The notes under the pieces are model-generated. The model was not told the DNA's origin. It searched no databases and worked only from the letters and a program-made list of their open reading frames with translations. Both the position numbers and the translations under genes were made by a program. A DNA stretch of 64,000 nt from Acidobacteriota bacterium (lineage in GTDB: Bacteria; Acidobacteriota; Terriglobia; Terriglobales; Acidobacteriaceae), in contig JABCZC010000019.1 of NCBI GenBank assembly GCA_013289875.1, positions 1 to 64,000 on the forward strand, in the 5' to 3' direction. Below, piece after piece: positions 17,249-26,296 of this stretch. Positions within the stretch are counted from its first letter, which is position 1. Each line of letters begins with the position of its first letter.

Positions 17249-18363
17249 ATGCCATTGAAGATTGATTTTCGCCCCATCATTCTTGCTGGAGGCAGTGGAA
17301 CCCGCTTCTGGCCGCGCAGCCGCAAGGCGCGTGCAAAGCAGGTGCTGGCCCTCGACGGCGAGCGGACGATGATTCAGCGTACGGTCGACCGGTTGCGGCC
17401 GACGGCACGACCTGAGGATTTCTGGGTGATCACCAACGATCTGCTCTCGGAGACGATCTGCGGTCAACTCGATGCGGTTCCCGAGGACCAGGTTGTGTGC
17501 GAACCCGCGGCGCGGAACACGGCTCCGGCAGCAGGGCTGGCGGCGTTTCTGATCGAGCGCGACTCTCCTGACGCAGTGCTGGGGATGTTTCCCGCCGATC
17601 ATGTGATTGCGAATGAGCCGGCGTTTCTGGCAGAGATTGAACGCGCAGTCGAGCTGGCGGCGACCGGGAAAACATCGTGGTATTGGGCGTGAAACCCACG
17701 CGCGCAGAAACCGGCTACGGCTACATCGAAACCGGAGAAGCGGTTGCGGATAGCGTGCTGCGTGTGCGCCGCTTCACTGAGAAGCCGAATCGCGAGCGTG
17801 CCGAGGAATTCGTCGCCGCCGGGAATTACCACTGGAACAGCGGCATTTTCGTCTGGAGCGCGCGGACACTGGCGAATGCGGTGCGGGAGCATCTGCCCGA
17901 GATGGCTCCGCTGCTGGAGCAGATTTCGGCGGCCTACGGGACCGCAAACTTCGAGCGCGTGTTTGCGGAGCTCTATCCGAAGTGCGAGAACATTAGCGTG
18001 GATTACGCCATTCTGGAACCGCGGTCGGCGAAGGGGGAGACCCGGTCGCATCTTTACTGCCTGCCTGCCGAGTTTGGCTGGAACGATCTGGGATCGTGGG
18101 CGGCGCTCTATGAGCATCATCATGAACGTCAAACGAGCATCGACGCTTACGACAATGTCGGCGAAAGTGCAGACAGCGTGGCCATCGAGGCACGCGGTAA
18201 CTATGTCTATTGCCCGAACAAATTCGTCGCACTGGTTGGAGTTCAGGATCTGGTAGTGGTCGAGACGGACGATGCGATTCTGATTACTACCCGGCAGCAC
18301 TCGCAGGATGTGGGCAAGGTGGTGAAGGAGTTGGTCGCGAGGGGTAAAACTGAATTAGTCTAG
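17249..18363 (+). pseudogene. manC: Mannose-1-phosphate guanylyltransferase, broken by a single-base frameshift
   Basis: The N-terminal half (PIILAGGSGTRFWPRSR, then FPADHVIANEPAF) reads in one frame and ends prematurely at 17692. The rest (VVLGVKPTRAETGYGYIE, then GNYHWNSGIFVW and the usual C-terminus) continues in another frame to 18363. Adding one G or A within the GGGAAAA run at 17666-17672 restores GENIVVLGVKPT and a protein of about 370 residues, the normal length for GMP-type enzymes. The enzyme makes GDP-mannose from mannose-1-phosphate and GTP. Either this is a true loss or a sequencing error in the short homopolymer. All other motifs are intact. Confidence 0.88.
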
Positions 18364-18370
18364 CGATGTT

Positions 18371-18394
18371 GATATACTATTTTAAATGTATATC
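18371..18394. promoter_or_regulatory. Inverted repeat before the toxin-antitoxin pair, probable autoregulatory operator
   Basis: GATATAC and GTATATC are perfect inverted copies separated by 10 AT-rich bases, lying 19 bp before the antitoxin start and overlapping the likely promoter. MazE/AbrB-type antitoxins normally bind such palindromes to repress their own operon. The AT-rich composition contrasts with the neighbouring manC sequence. Confidence 0.55.
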
Positions 18395-18413
18395 CAATGA
18401 GGGAGGCGCAGCC

Positions 18414-18644
18414 ATGCAGGTTGCAAAATGGGGTAACAGTTTGGCCGTGCGTCTGCCCGCCGTGGTCGTTGAAGCGTTGGACCTGAAGGAAGGCGATCAG
18501 ATCGAGATTCGGGTTGCCGGGAAACGGGAATTCGAAGTAAGCCGCGACCGTAGCAGGGAGCGGGCGCTGGAAAAACTGAGGAAGCTTCGCCGTCCGTTTC
18601 CGCCCGGCTTCAGGTTTGACAGGGACGAAGCGAATGCCCGCTGA
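18414..18644 (+). CDS. AbrB/MazE-type antitoxin
   Basis: A 76-residue protein whose first 45 residues form a SpoVT/AbrB-type swapped-hairpin DNA-binding domain (MQVAKWGNSLAVRLPA and LKEGDQIEIRV are diagnostic). The C-terminal charged tail (about 48-76) would wrap and inhibit the toxin. GGGAGG precedes the ATG at good spacing; an upstream in-frame ATG would cover the operator and was rejected. The gene overlaps the PIN toxin gene by 11 bases, the classic antitoxin-first arrangement. It probably represses its own promoter through the inverted repeat just upstream. Confidence 0.88.
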   Translation: MQVAKWGNSLAVRLPAVVVEALDLKEGDQIEIRVAGKREFEVSRDRSRERALEKLRKLRRPFPPGFRFDRDEANAR

Positions 18645-19041
18645 GGCCTTCTTCGATACGACCGTTCTGATTTACGCGCTCACGAAAAACGATCCCCGTG
18701 CTGCCATCGCTGAGGAACTCCTGTCCGGGAGCGGAACGGTAAGCGTCCAGGTTCTGAATGAATTTGTAGCCGTTGCGCGCCGGAAACTGGACCTGGGTTG
18801 GGATCAGATCGAACAGGCGCTGGGCGCGATACGCGTTCTTTGTCGCCCTCCCGTTCCAATCACCGCAAGCACACACGAAGCTGCCGTTCAGATTGCCCGG
18901 CGCTACGGCTTTCAGATTTACGACTCGCTGATAGTCGCCGCTGCTCTCGACGCCGGTTGCACGACACTCTATTCGGAAGACCTGCAGAACGGCCAGAAGC
19001 TCGACACTCTCACTGTTCGCAACCCATTTTCAAAGCAGTAA
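18634..19041 (+). CDS. PIN-domain toxin (VapC/MazE-associated type)
   Basis: A 135-residue PIN-domain protein, probably an RNA-cleaving toxin that acts in the cytoplasm when its antitoxin is degraded. Acidic active-site residues are visible in FFDTTVLIYAL (Asp near residue 7), LNEFVAVAR (Glu), and YDSLIVAAALDAGC and YSEDLQNG (Asp residues). The ATG lies inside the end of the antitoxin gene, so translation is coupled. The pair is inserted between manC and the phosphohexomutase gene, which otherwise would form one sugar-nucleotide operon. Confidence 0.88.
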   Translation: MPAEAFFDTTVLIYALTKNDPRAAIAEELLSGSGTVSVQVLNEFVAVARRKLDLGWDQIEQALGAIRVLCRPPVPITASTHEAAVQIARRYGFQIYDSLIVAAALDAGCTTLYSEDLQNGQKLDTLTVRNPFSKQ

Positions 19042-19068
19042 ACTCAACACGGAGCGGAAAGAGACAGC

Positions 19069-20517
19069 ATGGGGAATCGTAGCCCGGTGAAGTTTGGCAC
19101 CGATGGATGGCGCGGGATTATCGCCGACGATTTTACATTTGAGAATGTGCGGGTCGCGGCCAGGGCGATTGCGCATTATCTTCTTGCGAGTACCGATCCG
19201 AAAGAAGACCCGTCGAAGGGCGTTTGCATCGGGTATGACACTCGCTTCTTGTCGCCGCAGTTTGCGAAAGCGGTCGCCGAAGTGCTGTCTGCGGCCGGGA
19301 TTCCCGTAAAGCTGGCCAATCAAGTGACACCGACGCCTGCGCTGTCGTTCGCCGTGCGTGGCCTGGGTGCGGCGGGCGGCGTGATGATCACGTCGAGCCA
19401 TAATCCTTACCAATGGAATGGCGTGAAATACAAGGCTTGGTATGGTGGATCGGGTAAGCCGTCGATTATGTCGGCCATCGAGTCGTATCTGGATCAGCCG
19501 CTGCCGTTGGCGGACAAGCCTGCGTCGATTGAGGAGGTCGACTTTCTCCCCGACTATATCGACGCGCTGAAGCGCTTTGCGGACCTGGATCTGATTGCGA
19601 AGTCGGGCTTCAGACTGGCCATCGACTGCATGTACGGAGCGGGCAGCGGGATTCTCGCAGGCATCTTCCAGAGCATTGGCGTCGACTATGTAGAGATTCG
19701 CGCCGATCAGGACCCGCGATTTCCAGGCATCAATCCGGAACCGATCGAGCCGCACGTGCGGGCTCTCGAAGTGGCCGTCGTGGAGCACAAGTGCGACGCC
19801 GGGCTGGTGACGGACGGCGACGCAGACAGAATCGGCGCGGTCGACGAGCACGGGAACTTTGTCGACCCGCACAAGATTTTTGCCGTGCTGCTCGAGTGGC
19901 TGCTTTCGCGCAGGAAGTGGCCGGGCGATGTGACCCGCGCCTTCAACACGACCTGCATGATCGATCGTATCTGCGCGCGGTACGGGCGGACTCTGCATGA
20001 GCACGGCATCGGCTTCAAGTATGTCGTGGACCTGATGCTCGAAAAGGATATTTTGATCGGCGGCGAAGAGTCGGGCGGGATTGGAATTTCCCGACATCTC
20101 CCCGAGCGCGACGGCCTTCTGAATGCGCTGCTGCTGGCCAACGTGATGGCCGAGGAAGGGAAGACTCTGGGCCAGTTGGTGGTCGCGCTTCAGCAACAAT
20201 ATGGCGAGCACGAATATGGACGCATCGACCTGCACATCTCAGACGAACTGAAGAATGCAGCAATTGCACGCGCGAAGGCCGGTGTGAAGGAGTTCGCCGG
20301 TATGCCTGTCGAGCGGGTAGAGACGATGGATGGCATCAAGTTTTTCCTGGACAATCCCGAGGCGAAGACCAAACAGAATGCGGCGAAGACCTGGCTGCTG
20401 TTGAGGGCTTCGGGAACGGAGCCGCTGTTGCGGATCTATTCGGAGTCGTGCTCGAAGGAATCAGTTGCGAAGCTGCTCGAAGCGGCGCGGGAATTTGCGA
20501 TGACCAGTCTGCAGTGA
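19069..20517 (+). CDS. Phosphoglucomutase/phosphomannomutase
   Basis: A 482-residue alpha-D-phosphohexomutase that moves phosphate between C1 and C6 of glucose or mannose. All four domain signatures are present: TSSHNPYQWNG with the phosphoserine (about residue 107), the magnesium loop DGDADRIG (about 247), the sugar-binding GGEESGGIG (about 330), and the phosphate-binding RASGTEPLLRIYSE near the C-terminus. Near manA and manC it could supply mannose-1-phosphate; near pgi it could supply glucose-1-phosphate. The sequence does not decide between the two substrates. A GGAAAGAG run precedes the ATG. Confidence 0.92.
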   Translation: MGNRSPVKFGTDGWRGIIADDFTFENVRVAARAIAHYLLASTDPKEDPSKGVCIGYDTRFLSPQFAKAVAEVLSAAGIPVKLANQVTPTPALSFAVRGLGAAGGVMITSSHNPYQWNGVKYKAWYGGSGKPSIMSAIESYLDQPLPLADKPASIEEVDFLPDYIDALKRFADLDLIAKSGFRLAIDCMYGAGSGILAGIFQSIGVDYVEIRADQDPRFPGINPEPIEPHVRALEVAVVEHKCDAGLVTDGDADRIGAVDEHGNFVDPHKIFAVLLEWLLSRRKWPGDVTRAFNTTCMIDRICARYGRTLHEHGIGFKYVVDLMLEKDILIGGEESGGIGISRHLPERDGLLNALLLANVMAEEGKTLGQLVVALQQQYGEHEYGRIDLHISDELKNAAIARAKAGVKEFAGMPVERVETMDGIKFFLDNPEAKTKQNAAKTWLLLRASGTEPLLRIYSESCSKESVAKLLEAAREFAMTSLQ

Positions 20518-20594
20518 CGTTCGGATCGCCCGTTTACCCAGGCATCACAGGCCCGCGATACCATGAGAGCCAAATCGCCTGCGAGGTCCTTGTC

Positions 20595-20969
20595 ATGACT
20601 GCTTCCGCTTACCCCTACGAAACCCGCTTGAACATTCTCTTTCCGGCGATGGAAGTCATTGATGAGAAGGCGATTGCCGACGCCTGCGAATACAAGTGGT
20701 TCAATCAGACCTTGTGCAAGGTAAATGACTCAGTGGTGCGGATGGCCGTGATTGAGGGCGAATACCACTGGCACAAGCACGATGAGGACGACGAGTTCTT
20801 CTACGTCGTCGAGGGGCAACTGCTCATCGATTTGGAGGGAAAGACCGTCGAACTGGCGTCGAGACAGGGCTATGTCGTTCCCCGAGGCGTAGTGCATCGC
20901 ACGCGAGCGCCGCAACGGACAGTCATCCTGATGGTCGAGAACGCGGGGATCATTCCGACGGGCAATTAG
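20595..20969 (+). CDS. Small cupin-domain protein
   Basis: A 124-residue single-domain cupin. The first cupin motif is HWHKHDEDDEFFYVVEG (His, His and Glu metal ligands) and the second is PRGVVHRTRAPQ with the last His. Small cupins of this type bind a metal and serve as isomerases, dioxygenases or sugar-binding proteins; the role here is unknown. The start was placed at the ATG preceded by an AGG element. A longer reading would overlap the mutase gene by 70 bases and adds no cupin sequence. It follows the mutase closely and may share its transcript. Confidence 0.8.
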   Translation: MTASAYPYETRLNILFPAMEVIDEKAIADACEYKWFNQTLCKVNDSVVRMAVIEGEYHWHKHDEDDEFFYVVEGQLLIDLEGKTVELASRQGYVVPRGVVHRTRAPQRTVILMVENAGIIPTGN

Positions 20970-20978
20970 AGAGAATAG

Positions 20979-21557
20979 TTACTTTTCGCTGCTCGGCGGT
21001 GCCAGGCCTTTGAGTCGCATGTACAGCGCCAGCGTGGCATATTGCTCGTTGTCATGCGATACGTTGCCCCACGCAAAGCCGATGCGTGTCCGTGTTACCG
21101 GACCGAGCGTCAACATCTGCAGTAGATTGTCATCCGAGATGGCGGCGTACGCCTTGTCGCATTCGGCGAAAGATGCCTGCAGCGCCGTCTGGATCGCCGT
21201 TTTGTCGGCCGTCTCCAGTGGTACCTTGGGGAGCGCGTCGGGAGTGGTTCCATTGAGTGTGCCGCAGATGCGCAGTTGCGCTTCGGTGACGTGATTCACC
21301 ACCCGCGCAAATGTCCGGATGTCCGAAGTGGGCCGGAAGGAGTAGCTTTCTGCCGGCATCTTATCGGCCGCTTTCAGAATATTAGCTTTGAGGCCGTTGT
21401 AGGCGCGCTGCACGTCGGCCGCGGCGGTTAGCGGCTTCGCGGGTGGCGGTGCCTGATTCGGCGGAGCAGGAGACTGGGCCTGCCCGTACAGGGCGGCGCT
21501 CAGGACGGCGAAGGCTGAAACGGCTGCAAGACGGACCGGGAAACGTGTCGGAAACAT
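20979..21557 (-). CDS. Secreted DinB-like protein
   Basis: A 192-residue protein with a Sec signal (about residues 8-25, ending LYGQAQ), a Pro-rich linker (about 26-44), and a DinB-like helical bundle. Metal-binding histidines could be those in VVNHVTEAQLR and WGNVSHDNEQYATL, spaced as in DinB proteins. AGGAG 7 bases before the chosen ATG decides the start. It is convergent with the cupin gene and only 9 bp away. Function is unknown; it is the second exported DinB-like protein in the window, but has a Sec and not a Tat signal. Confidence 0.75.
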   Translation of the reverse strand: MFPTRFPVRLAAVSAFAVLSAALYGQAQSPAPPNQAPPPAKPLTAAADVQRAYNGLKANILKAADKMPAESYSFRPTSDIRTFARVVNHVTEAQLRICGTLNGTTPDALPKVPLETADKTAIQTALQASFAECDKAYAAISDDNLLQMLTLGPVTRTRIGFAWGNVSHDNEQYATLALYMRLKGLAPPSSEK

Positions 21558-21741
21558 GGAGCGCTCCTCGGCAAATCGTACCAGAGTCGGCCTGAAAGTC
21601 ATCATTTTCGACGGCGCCCTTAACGCCGGTGGAGCGGACATGCCGGTCCTCTAAAATTCATTGTGTCCTTAGGATTTGCACGCGACTCATATTCCTGTGG
21701 CAGAATCTAAGGCGCTAGAGAAAGTGTGAGGAACACGACTT

Positions 21742-23379
21742 ATGAGCATTGACACGGCGTTGACGACTCCATTGACGAAGCTTGCGGCCTGGAAGGCGCT
21801 GGAAGACCACTTTAAGAAGATCAGTAAGCAACACCTCCGGGATTTGTTCGCCAATGATCCCGATCGCGGAACGCGTCTTACTGCCGAAGCCGAGGGAATC
21901 TATCTCGACTACTCGAAGCACCGCATCACCGACGAGACTCTGAAGCTGCTGCTTCAACTCGCTGAAGAGAGTGGGCTGAAAGCTCGTCTGGACGCGATGT
22001 TCAGCGGCGAGAAGATCAATATCACCGAGAAGCGTGCTGTGCTGCATGTGGCGTTGCGCGCGCCCAAGGGCGAGAAGATCGTCGTCGACGGCGAGGATGT
22101 TGTCCCTGCAGTGCATGAGGTTCTCGATCGCATGGCTGCTTTCTCCGAGCGAATTCGCAGCGGCGAATGGAAGGGCCACACCGGCAAGCCGATCAAAAAT
22201 GTGATCAACATCGGCATTGGAGGCTCGGACCTCGGCCCGGTGATGGCGTACGAAGCGCTGCGTCACTACAGCCGGCGCGATATGACCTTCCGCTTCGTGT
22301 CGAATGTGGACGGCACCGACTTTGCCGAGGCGACGCACGATCTCGATGCGGAAGAGACGCTGTTCATCATCTCGTCGAAGACCTTTACCACGCTCGAAAC
22401 CATGACAAATGCACACACGGCGCGCGATTGGGCGCTCAAAAAACTGGGCGACGCGAAGGCGGTGGCGAAGCATTTTGTCGCGGTTTCGACGAACGCGGAA
22501 GAAGTGACCAAATTCGGCATCGACACGGCGAACATGTTCGGCTTCTGGGACTGGGTCGGCGGCCGGTATTCGATGGATTCGGCGATCGGATTGTCGACCA
22601 TGCTGGCGGTGGGTCCAGACAACTTCAAGAAGCTGCTGGCTGGCTTCCACTCCATTGACGAGCACTTCCGGACAGCTCCATTTGAGAAGAACCTGCCGGT
22701 GCTGATGGGGCTGCTCTCCGTCTGGTACAACGACTTTTTCGACGCGCAGACGGTGGCCGTGCTGCCCTACGACCAGTATCTGAAGCGCTTCCCGGCGTAC
22801 CTGCAGCAGTTGACGATGGAGAGCAATGGCAAGCACGTCACGTTGAGCGGCGAGCACGTCACCTATGAAACCGGACCGATTTTCTGGGGCGAGCCTGGGA
22901 CGAACGGCCAGCACTCCTTCTACCAGCTCATTCACCAGGGCACAAAGCTGATTCCGTGCGATTTTATCGGCTTCGCAAAAACGCTCAATCCGCTGGGCAA
23001 TCATCACGATCTGCTGATGGCGAATGTGTTTGCACAGACGGAGGCGCTGGCGTTTGGAAAGACTGCCGAAGAGGTGAAGGCCGAGGGCACGCCGGACTGG
23101 CTGGTTCCGCACCGCGTGTTTGAGGGGAACCGGCCGACAAATACCATTCTGATGGAGGAGCTGACGCCTGAGGCTCTCGGCAAGCTGGTGGCGTTATATG
23201 AGCACAGCGTGTTTACGCAGGGCGCAATCTGGCAGATCGACTCGTTTGACCAGTGGGGTGTGGAGCTGGGCAAGGTGCTGGCAAAGCGGATTATAGGCGA
23301 GCTGGAAGGACCGGCCAGCGGCAAGCACGACAGCTCGACGAATACGCTGATTGCGCGGTACAAGAAACAGCGGGGCTAA
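21742..23379 (+). CDS. pgi: Glucose-6-phosphate isomerase
   Basis: A 545-residue phosphoglucose isomerase that interconverts glucose-6-phosphate and fructose-6-phosphate. Family signatures are complete: [30 protein letters not shown], the [17 protein letters not shown] block, and [19 protein letters not shown] with the catalytic Glu and His. Length matches the bacterial family. A GAGGA element precedes the ATG. It is downstream of manA, manC and the mutase but has its own 100-bp upstream region, and it ends in a strong terminator, so it may be a separate transcript. Confidence 0.96.
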   Translation: MSIDTALTTPLTKLAAWKALEDHFKKISKQHLRDLFANDPDRGTRLTAEAEGIYLDYSKHRITDETLKLLLQLAEESGLKARLDAMFSGEKINITEKRAVLHVALRAPKGEKIVVDGEDVVPAVHEVLDRMAAFSERIRSGEWKGHTGKPIKNVINIGIGGSDLGPVMAYEALRHYSRRDMTFRFVSNVDGTDFAEATHDLDAEETLFIISSKTFTTLETMTNAHTARDWALKKLGDAKAVAKHFVAVSTNAEEVTKFGIDTANMFGFWDWVGGRYSMDSAIGLSTMLAVGPDNFKKLLAGFHSIDEHFRTAPFEKNLPVLMGLLSVWYNDFFDAQTVAVLPYDQYLKRFPAYLQQLTMESNGKHVTLSGEHVTYETGPIFWGEPGTNGQHSFYQLIHQGTKLIPCDFIGFAKTLNPLGNHHDLLMANVFAQTEALAFGKTAEEVKAEGTPDWLVPHRVFEGNRPTNTILMEELTPEALGKLVALYEHSVFTQGAIWQIDSFDQWGVELGKVLAKRIIGELEGPASGKHDSSTNTLIARYKKQRG

Positions 23380-23397
23380 ACCGCCATGAGTGACGAC

Positions 23398-23438
23398 TTT
23401 GGGGGGATGGGCTGCCAGCTCATCCCCCAAAACTTTTT
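23398..23438 (+). terminator. Rho-independent terminator after pgi
   Basis: TTTGGGGGGATG can pair with CATCCCCCAAA across an 11-base loop, and the stem is followed by a T-run (CTTTTT). It lies 18 bp after the pgi stop codon. Confidence 0.8.
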
Positions 23439-23518
23439 CGGACCGCCCGGGTTCTTACAGGTAACGCTTCGACCTGGTTTTGCGTCCATTTATCACGAAG
23501 CGTTGAGGTTGCAGCGAC

Positions 23519-24811
23519 ATGAGTACCAATCGCGATAAGAAGACGTTTTTCCTGGCAGGTTTTGTGGCATTGCTGGCTGCTTGCCTATGGTTTTCTGCCG
23601 GAACTGCGGCGCTGGCGCAGGACAATACCGCCGGCCCGCAGCCACCGGCCTCACCGGCAGCGCGCAGCGATGCCGATATTCAATCCGATGTTGGCTACGC
23701 TCTGACACATGACTCCACCTTGCAGGGCCAACAGATCGGCTGCACGACCGCGAAGGGCATCGTTACCCTCTCGGGCACCGTCCAGACTGACGCGCAGCGC
23801 CAGCAGGCGGAAACGGTCGCTGCGAATGCGCCGGGTGTGAGCGGGATTGTGAACAATATCAATGTCACGAGCCCCGGTTCGCCTAACCCGGCGGCAAACA
23901 CAGCGATCGCAGACCAGCAGGCAGCAAATACTCCGGTTCAGTCCTCGCCCGACGCTCAGTCGAATGTGCCTCCGCCGCCTGCGGATATGGATCCGAACGC
24001 GCAGGGAAGCCAGAACCAGAACCAGAACCAGAATCAGAATCAGAATCAGACGCCCCCTCCTGCGTATAACGGCGCGCGTCCGCCTTACCAGCCGCAGGAG
24101 CAGGGTGGCTACTATCCTCCACAGCAGCCCGCTTATAACGCTCCGCCTCCGAGTGGCCCGGTGACTATTCCGGCGGGAACTTTGCTGCGTGTGCGTTTGA
24201 GTGAGCCGCTGGATACGGCAAAGGTCAAGAGCGGCGCCTTCTTTCAGGCGACGGCGGCAGTAGACATCTACCAGAATGGCGTGCTGGCCATTCCGCGCGG
24301 CGCTGTGATTCAGGGGCAAGTGGTTCTTTCGAAGAAGGCCGGCGACCTGGGTGGCTCGCCCGAGTTGCAGTTGCAGTTGACCGGCGTGAATCTCGACGGC
24401 AAGGTATATCCGTTCAGCACCGATACTTGGTCAAGCAAGGGACCGAACAAGGCTGGCTATACCGTTGGAAACACAGCAGGCGCCGCAGGACTCGGCGCGA
24501 TCATCGGCGGCATCGCTGGTGGCGGAGCTGGAGCGGCGATTGGAGCCGGCATAGGCGCCGTGGGTGGACTGGCCGCTTCCTCGGCGACACACGGCCCGCG
24601 ACTGATTCTGCCTCCGGAAGCGCAGGTGGACTTCCACCTGACGGGCCCGGTGACGGTGCAGCCGGTCTCCTGGCAGGAAGCGCAGAGGCTCGCTTCGAGC
24701 CAGCCGCAGCTGGTGAGGCGTCCAGCCTATGCAACGCCGAGACCTTACCCATATCCCTATTACGCTTACCCTTACCCGTATCCGTACCCCTATTACGGCC
24801 GCGTGTACTAG
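23519..24811 (+). CDS. Secreted BON-domain protein with glycine zipper
   Basis: A 430-residue exported protein. It has a Sec signal (about 10-34), a BON domain (about 50-115, including GIVTLSGTVQTDAQR), a QN and Pro-rich linker (about 120-210), a beta-rich domain (about 215-315), a glycine-zipper segment (about 320-352) that could insert in or span a membrane, and a terminal tail of Pro-Tyr repeats. BON domains bind phospholipid and occur in envelope stress proteins such as OsmY. This is therefore probably an envelope-associated structural protein; the exact role is unknown. The strong pgi terminator separates it from that gene. Confidence 0.75.
   Translation: MSTNRDKKTFFLAGFVALLAACLWFSAGTAALAQDNTAGPQPPASPAARSDADIQSDVGYALTHDSTLQGQQIGCTTAKGIVTLSGTVQTDAQRQQAETVAANAPGVSGIVNNINVTSPGSPNPAANTAIADQQAANTPVQSSPDAQSNVPPPPADMDPNAQGSQNQNQNQNQNQNQTPPPAYNGARPPYQPQEQGGYYPPQQPAYNAPPPSGPVTIPAGTLLRVRLSEPLDTAKVKSGAFFQATAAVDIYQNGVLAIPRGAVIQGQVVLSKKAGDLGGSPELQLQLTGVNLDGKVYPFSTDTWSSKGPNKAGYTVGNTAGAAGLGAIIGGIAGGGAGAAIGAGIGAVGGLAASSATHGPRLILPPEAQVDFHLTGPVTVQPVSWQEAQRLASSQPQLVRRPAYATPRPYPYPYYAYPYPYPYPYYGRVY
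24011..24049. repeat. Hexanucleotide tandem repeat coding for Gln-Asn
   Basis: Six units of CAGAAC or CAGAAT plus a partial seventh encode a QN repeat in the linker of the BON-domain protein. Slippage here would change linker length without a frameshift. Confidence 0.85.
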
Positions 24812-24832
24812 TCCAACCGTCGCAGCAACATC

Positions 24833-24870
24833 CGGCCGGGTGACCCTTGTGTTGCCCGGCCGTTCTGTTG
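24833..24870. terminator. Hairpin between convergent genes, possible terminator
   Basis: CGGCCGGG pairs perfectly with CCCGGCCG across a 14-base loop, and is followed on the plus strand by a T-containing stretch (TTCTGTT). It sits between the convergent BON-domain and citrate synthase genes, 21 bp after the BON stop. The T-run is weak. Confidence 0.45.
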
Positions 24871-24976
24871 CTATGAGTGCAAGCGGGAGCTGCCATCGGC
24901 GTTCATCATGCCGGCCACGAGGTGGCTCTGCCCGACACCATAGGGGACGCCTTTGGATTTTTCCGCTTGCCAACGC

Positions 24977-26110
24977 TTATCGCTGGCCGATGGGCATGTA
25001 TTTTGTCGGATATTCCGGCCCGATATATTCCGCACGCGGCCGGATAAGGCGATTATCGTCAAGCTGTTCGATCACGTGTGCCGCCCAGCCGGCGATGCGG
25101 CTGATGGCAAAGATCGGCGTGAATAGGTCGAGGTCGATGCCCAGAGTTGTGTAAGTCGATGCGGAATAAAAATCGACGTTCGCGTTGAGTTTCTTTTCCT
25201 CAGCGACGAATACCTCGATTTTGCGCGACATCTCAAACCACTTAGCGTTGTGAGCCGACCGTCCCAGATCCTCCGACATCTTGCGCAGGTGCGTCGCCCG
25301 CGGGTCCTCGGTGTGATACACGCGATGCCCGAAGCCCGAGATCTTCTTCTTCTGCGCCAGCATCTTTCCTACATATTCGACCGGGTCGGCGCCCTCCTTG
25401 TCGATCTTGAAGAGCATCCGCATCACCGCTTCATTCGCGCCTCCGTGCAGTGGGCCCTTGAGTGCACCGATGGCTCCGGTGATGGCTGAATGAACATCCG
25501 CGAGCGTTGCGGCAATCACACGCGCAGCGAAAGTAGAGGCGTTCAATTCATGGTCGGCGTGCAGGATGAGCGCCACATCGAAGGCCTTGGTTGCTGTCTC
25601 CGAGGGCTTCTCGCCGGTAAGCATCCACAGAAAATTGCCCGCGTGCGAAAGCGACGGGTCTGCCTCAACCAGGTTCTTGCCCTTGCGGATGCGATCGAAC
25701 GCGGCGACCAGCACGGCGATCTGCGCGGTGAGATCGAAGGACTTGCGAACGTTCGAGTCGTGATCGACGGCCTTTTCATCCGGATCATAGAAGCTCAGCG
25801 CGGAAACCGCCGTGCGCAGCACCTCCATCGGCGTAGCTGTCTTCGGAAAAGTGCGCAGCATCTCGAGAATCTGCGGCGGAAGATGGCGTGCCGCTGCAAG
25901 CTGCTTCGAAAAGGCTTCTAACTCAGTCTTTCCCGGCAGCGTCCCGTGCCACAGCAGGTAGGTAGTCTCTTCGAATGTCGAGTGTGAAGCGAGATCGTGA
26001 ATGTCGATGCCGCGGTAGGCCAGCACGCCCGCATCGCCATCGATCCAGCAGATGCCGGAATTGGCTGCAACAATTCCCTCAAGCCCCTTTGCCGCTACCG
26101 CAGTCGCCAT
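24977..26110 (-). CDS. Citrate synthase (citrate/2-methylcitrate synthase family)
   Basis: A 377-residue type II-short citrate synthase that joins acetyl-CoA and oxaloacetate at the entry to the TCA cycle. The active-site segments are present: the histidine in GPLHGGANEAVM, the second in GFGHRVYHTEDPRA, and the aspartate in the NVDFYSAST region. The length fits the short bacterial/archaeal type, which also includes 2-methylcitrate synthases; no prpB or prpD neighbours are seen, so the plain TCA role is likelier. AAGGA just before the chosen ATG rules out a longer Arg/Gly-rich reading. Confidence 0.93.
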   Translation of the reverse strand: MATAVAAKGLEGIVAANSGICWIDGDAGVLAYRGIDIHDLASHSTFEETTYLLWHGTLPGKTELEAFSKQLAAARHLPPQILEMLRTFPKTATPMEVLRTAVSALSFYDPDEKAVDHDSNVRKSFDLTAQIAVLVAAFDRIRKGKNLVEADPSLSHAGNFLWMLTGEKPSETATKAFDVALILHADHELNASTFAARVIAATLADVHSAITGAIGALKGPLHGGANEAVMRMLFKIDKEGADPVEYVGKMLAQKKKISGFGHRVYHTEDPRATHLRKMSEDLGRSAHNAKWFEMSRKIEVFVAEEKKLNANVDFYSASTYTTLGIDLDLFTPIFAISRIAGWAAHVIEQLDDNRLIRPRAEYIGPEYPTKYMPIGQR

Positions 26111-26296
26111 ATGTCCTTCTCTTCCTCCAGCTTCGCCGCCGTCGCCGCGCCGTCTCTTCATCTACAGATGCATGAAAATTCGCACGCGATGTAGGACTGG
26201 ATGACGGACCCGCGGGCGAAGACTGGCTAAAGATTGTTTATAACGTAGCGCGGCAACCATTGTCATTTGCCGGTCCCGCTCCGTGGTGCGAACGGA

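Noticed and set aside
17660-17680. Programmed ribosomal frameshift in manC
   Set aside because: The run is not a standard X XXY YYZ slippery site in the original frame, and no downstream pseudoknot is evident. A one-base deletion or sequencing error is simpler.
24833-24870. Riboswitch near the citrate synthase gene
   Set aside because: A single GC hairpin located downstream of the gene in its direction of transcription, so it cannot control its expression from the leader.
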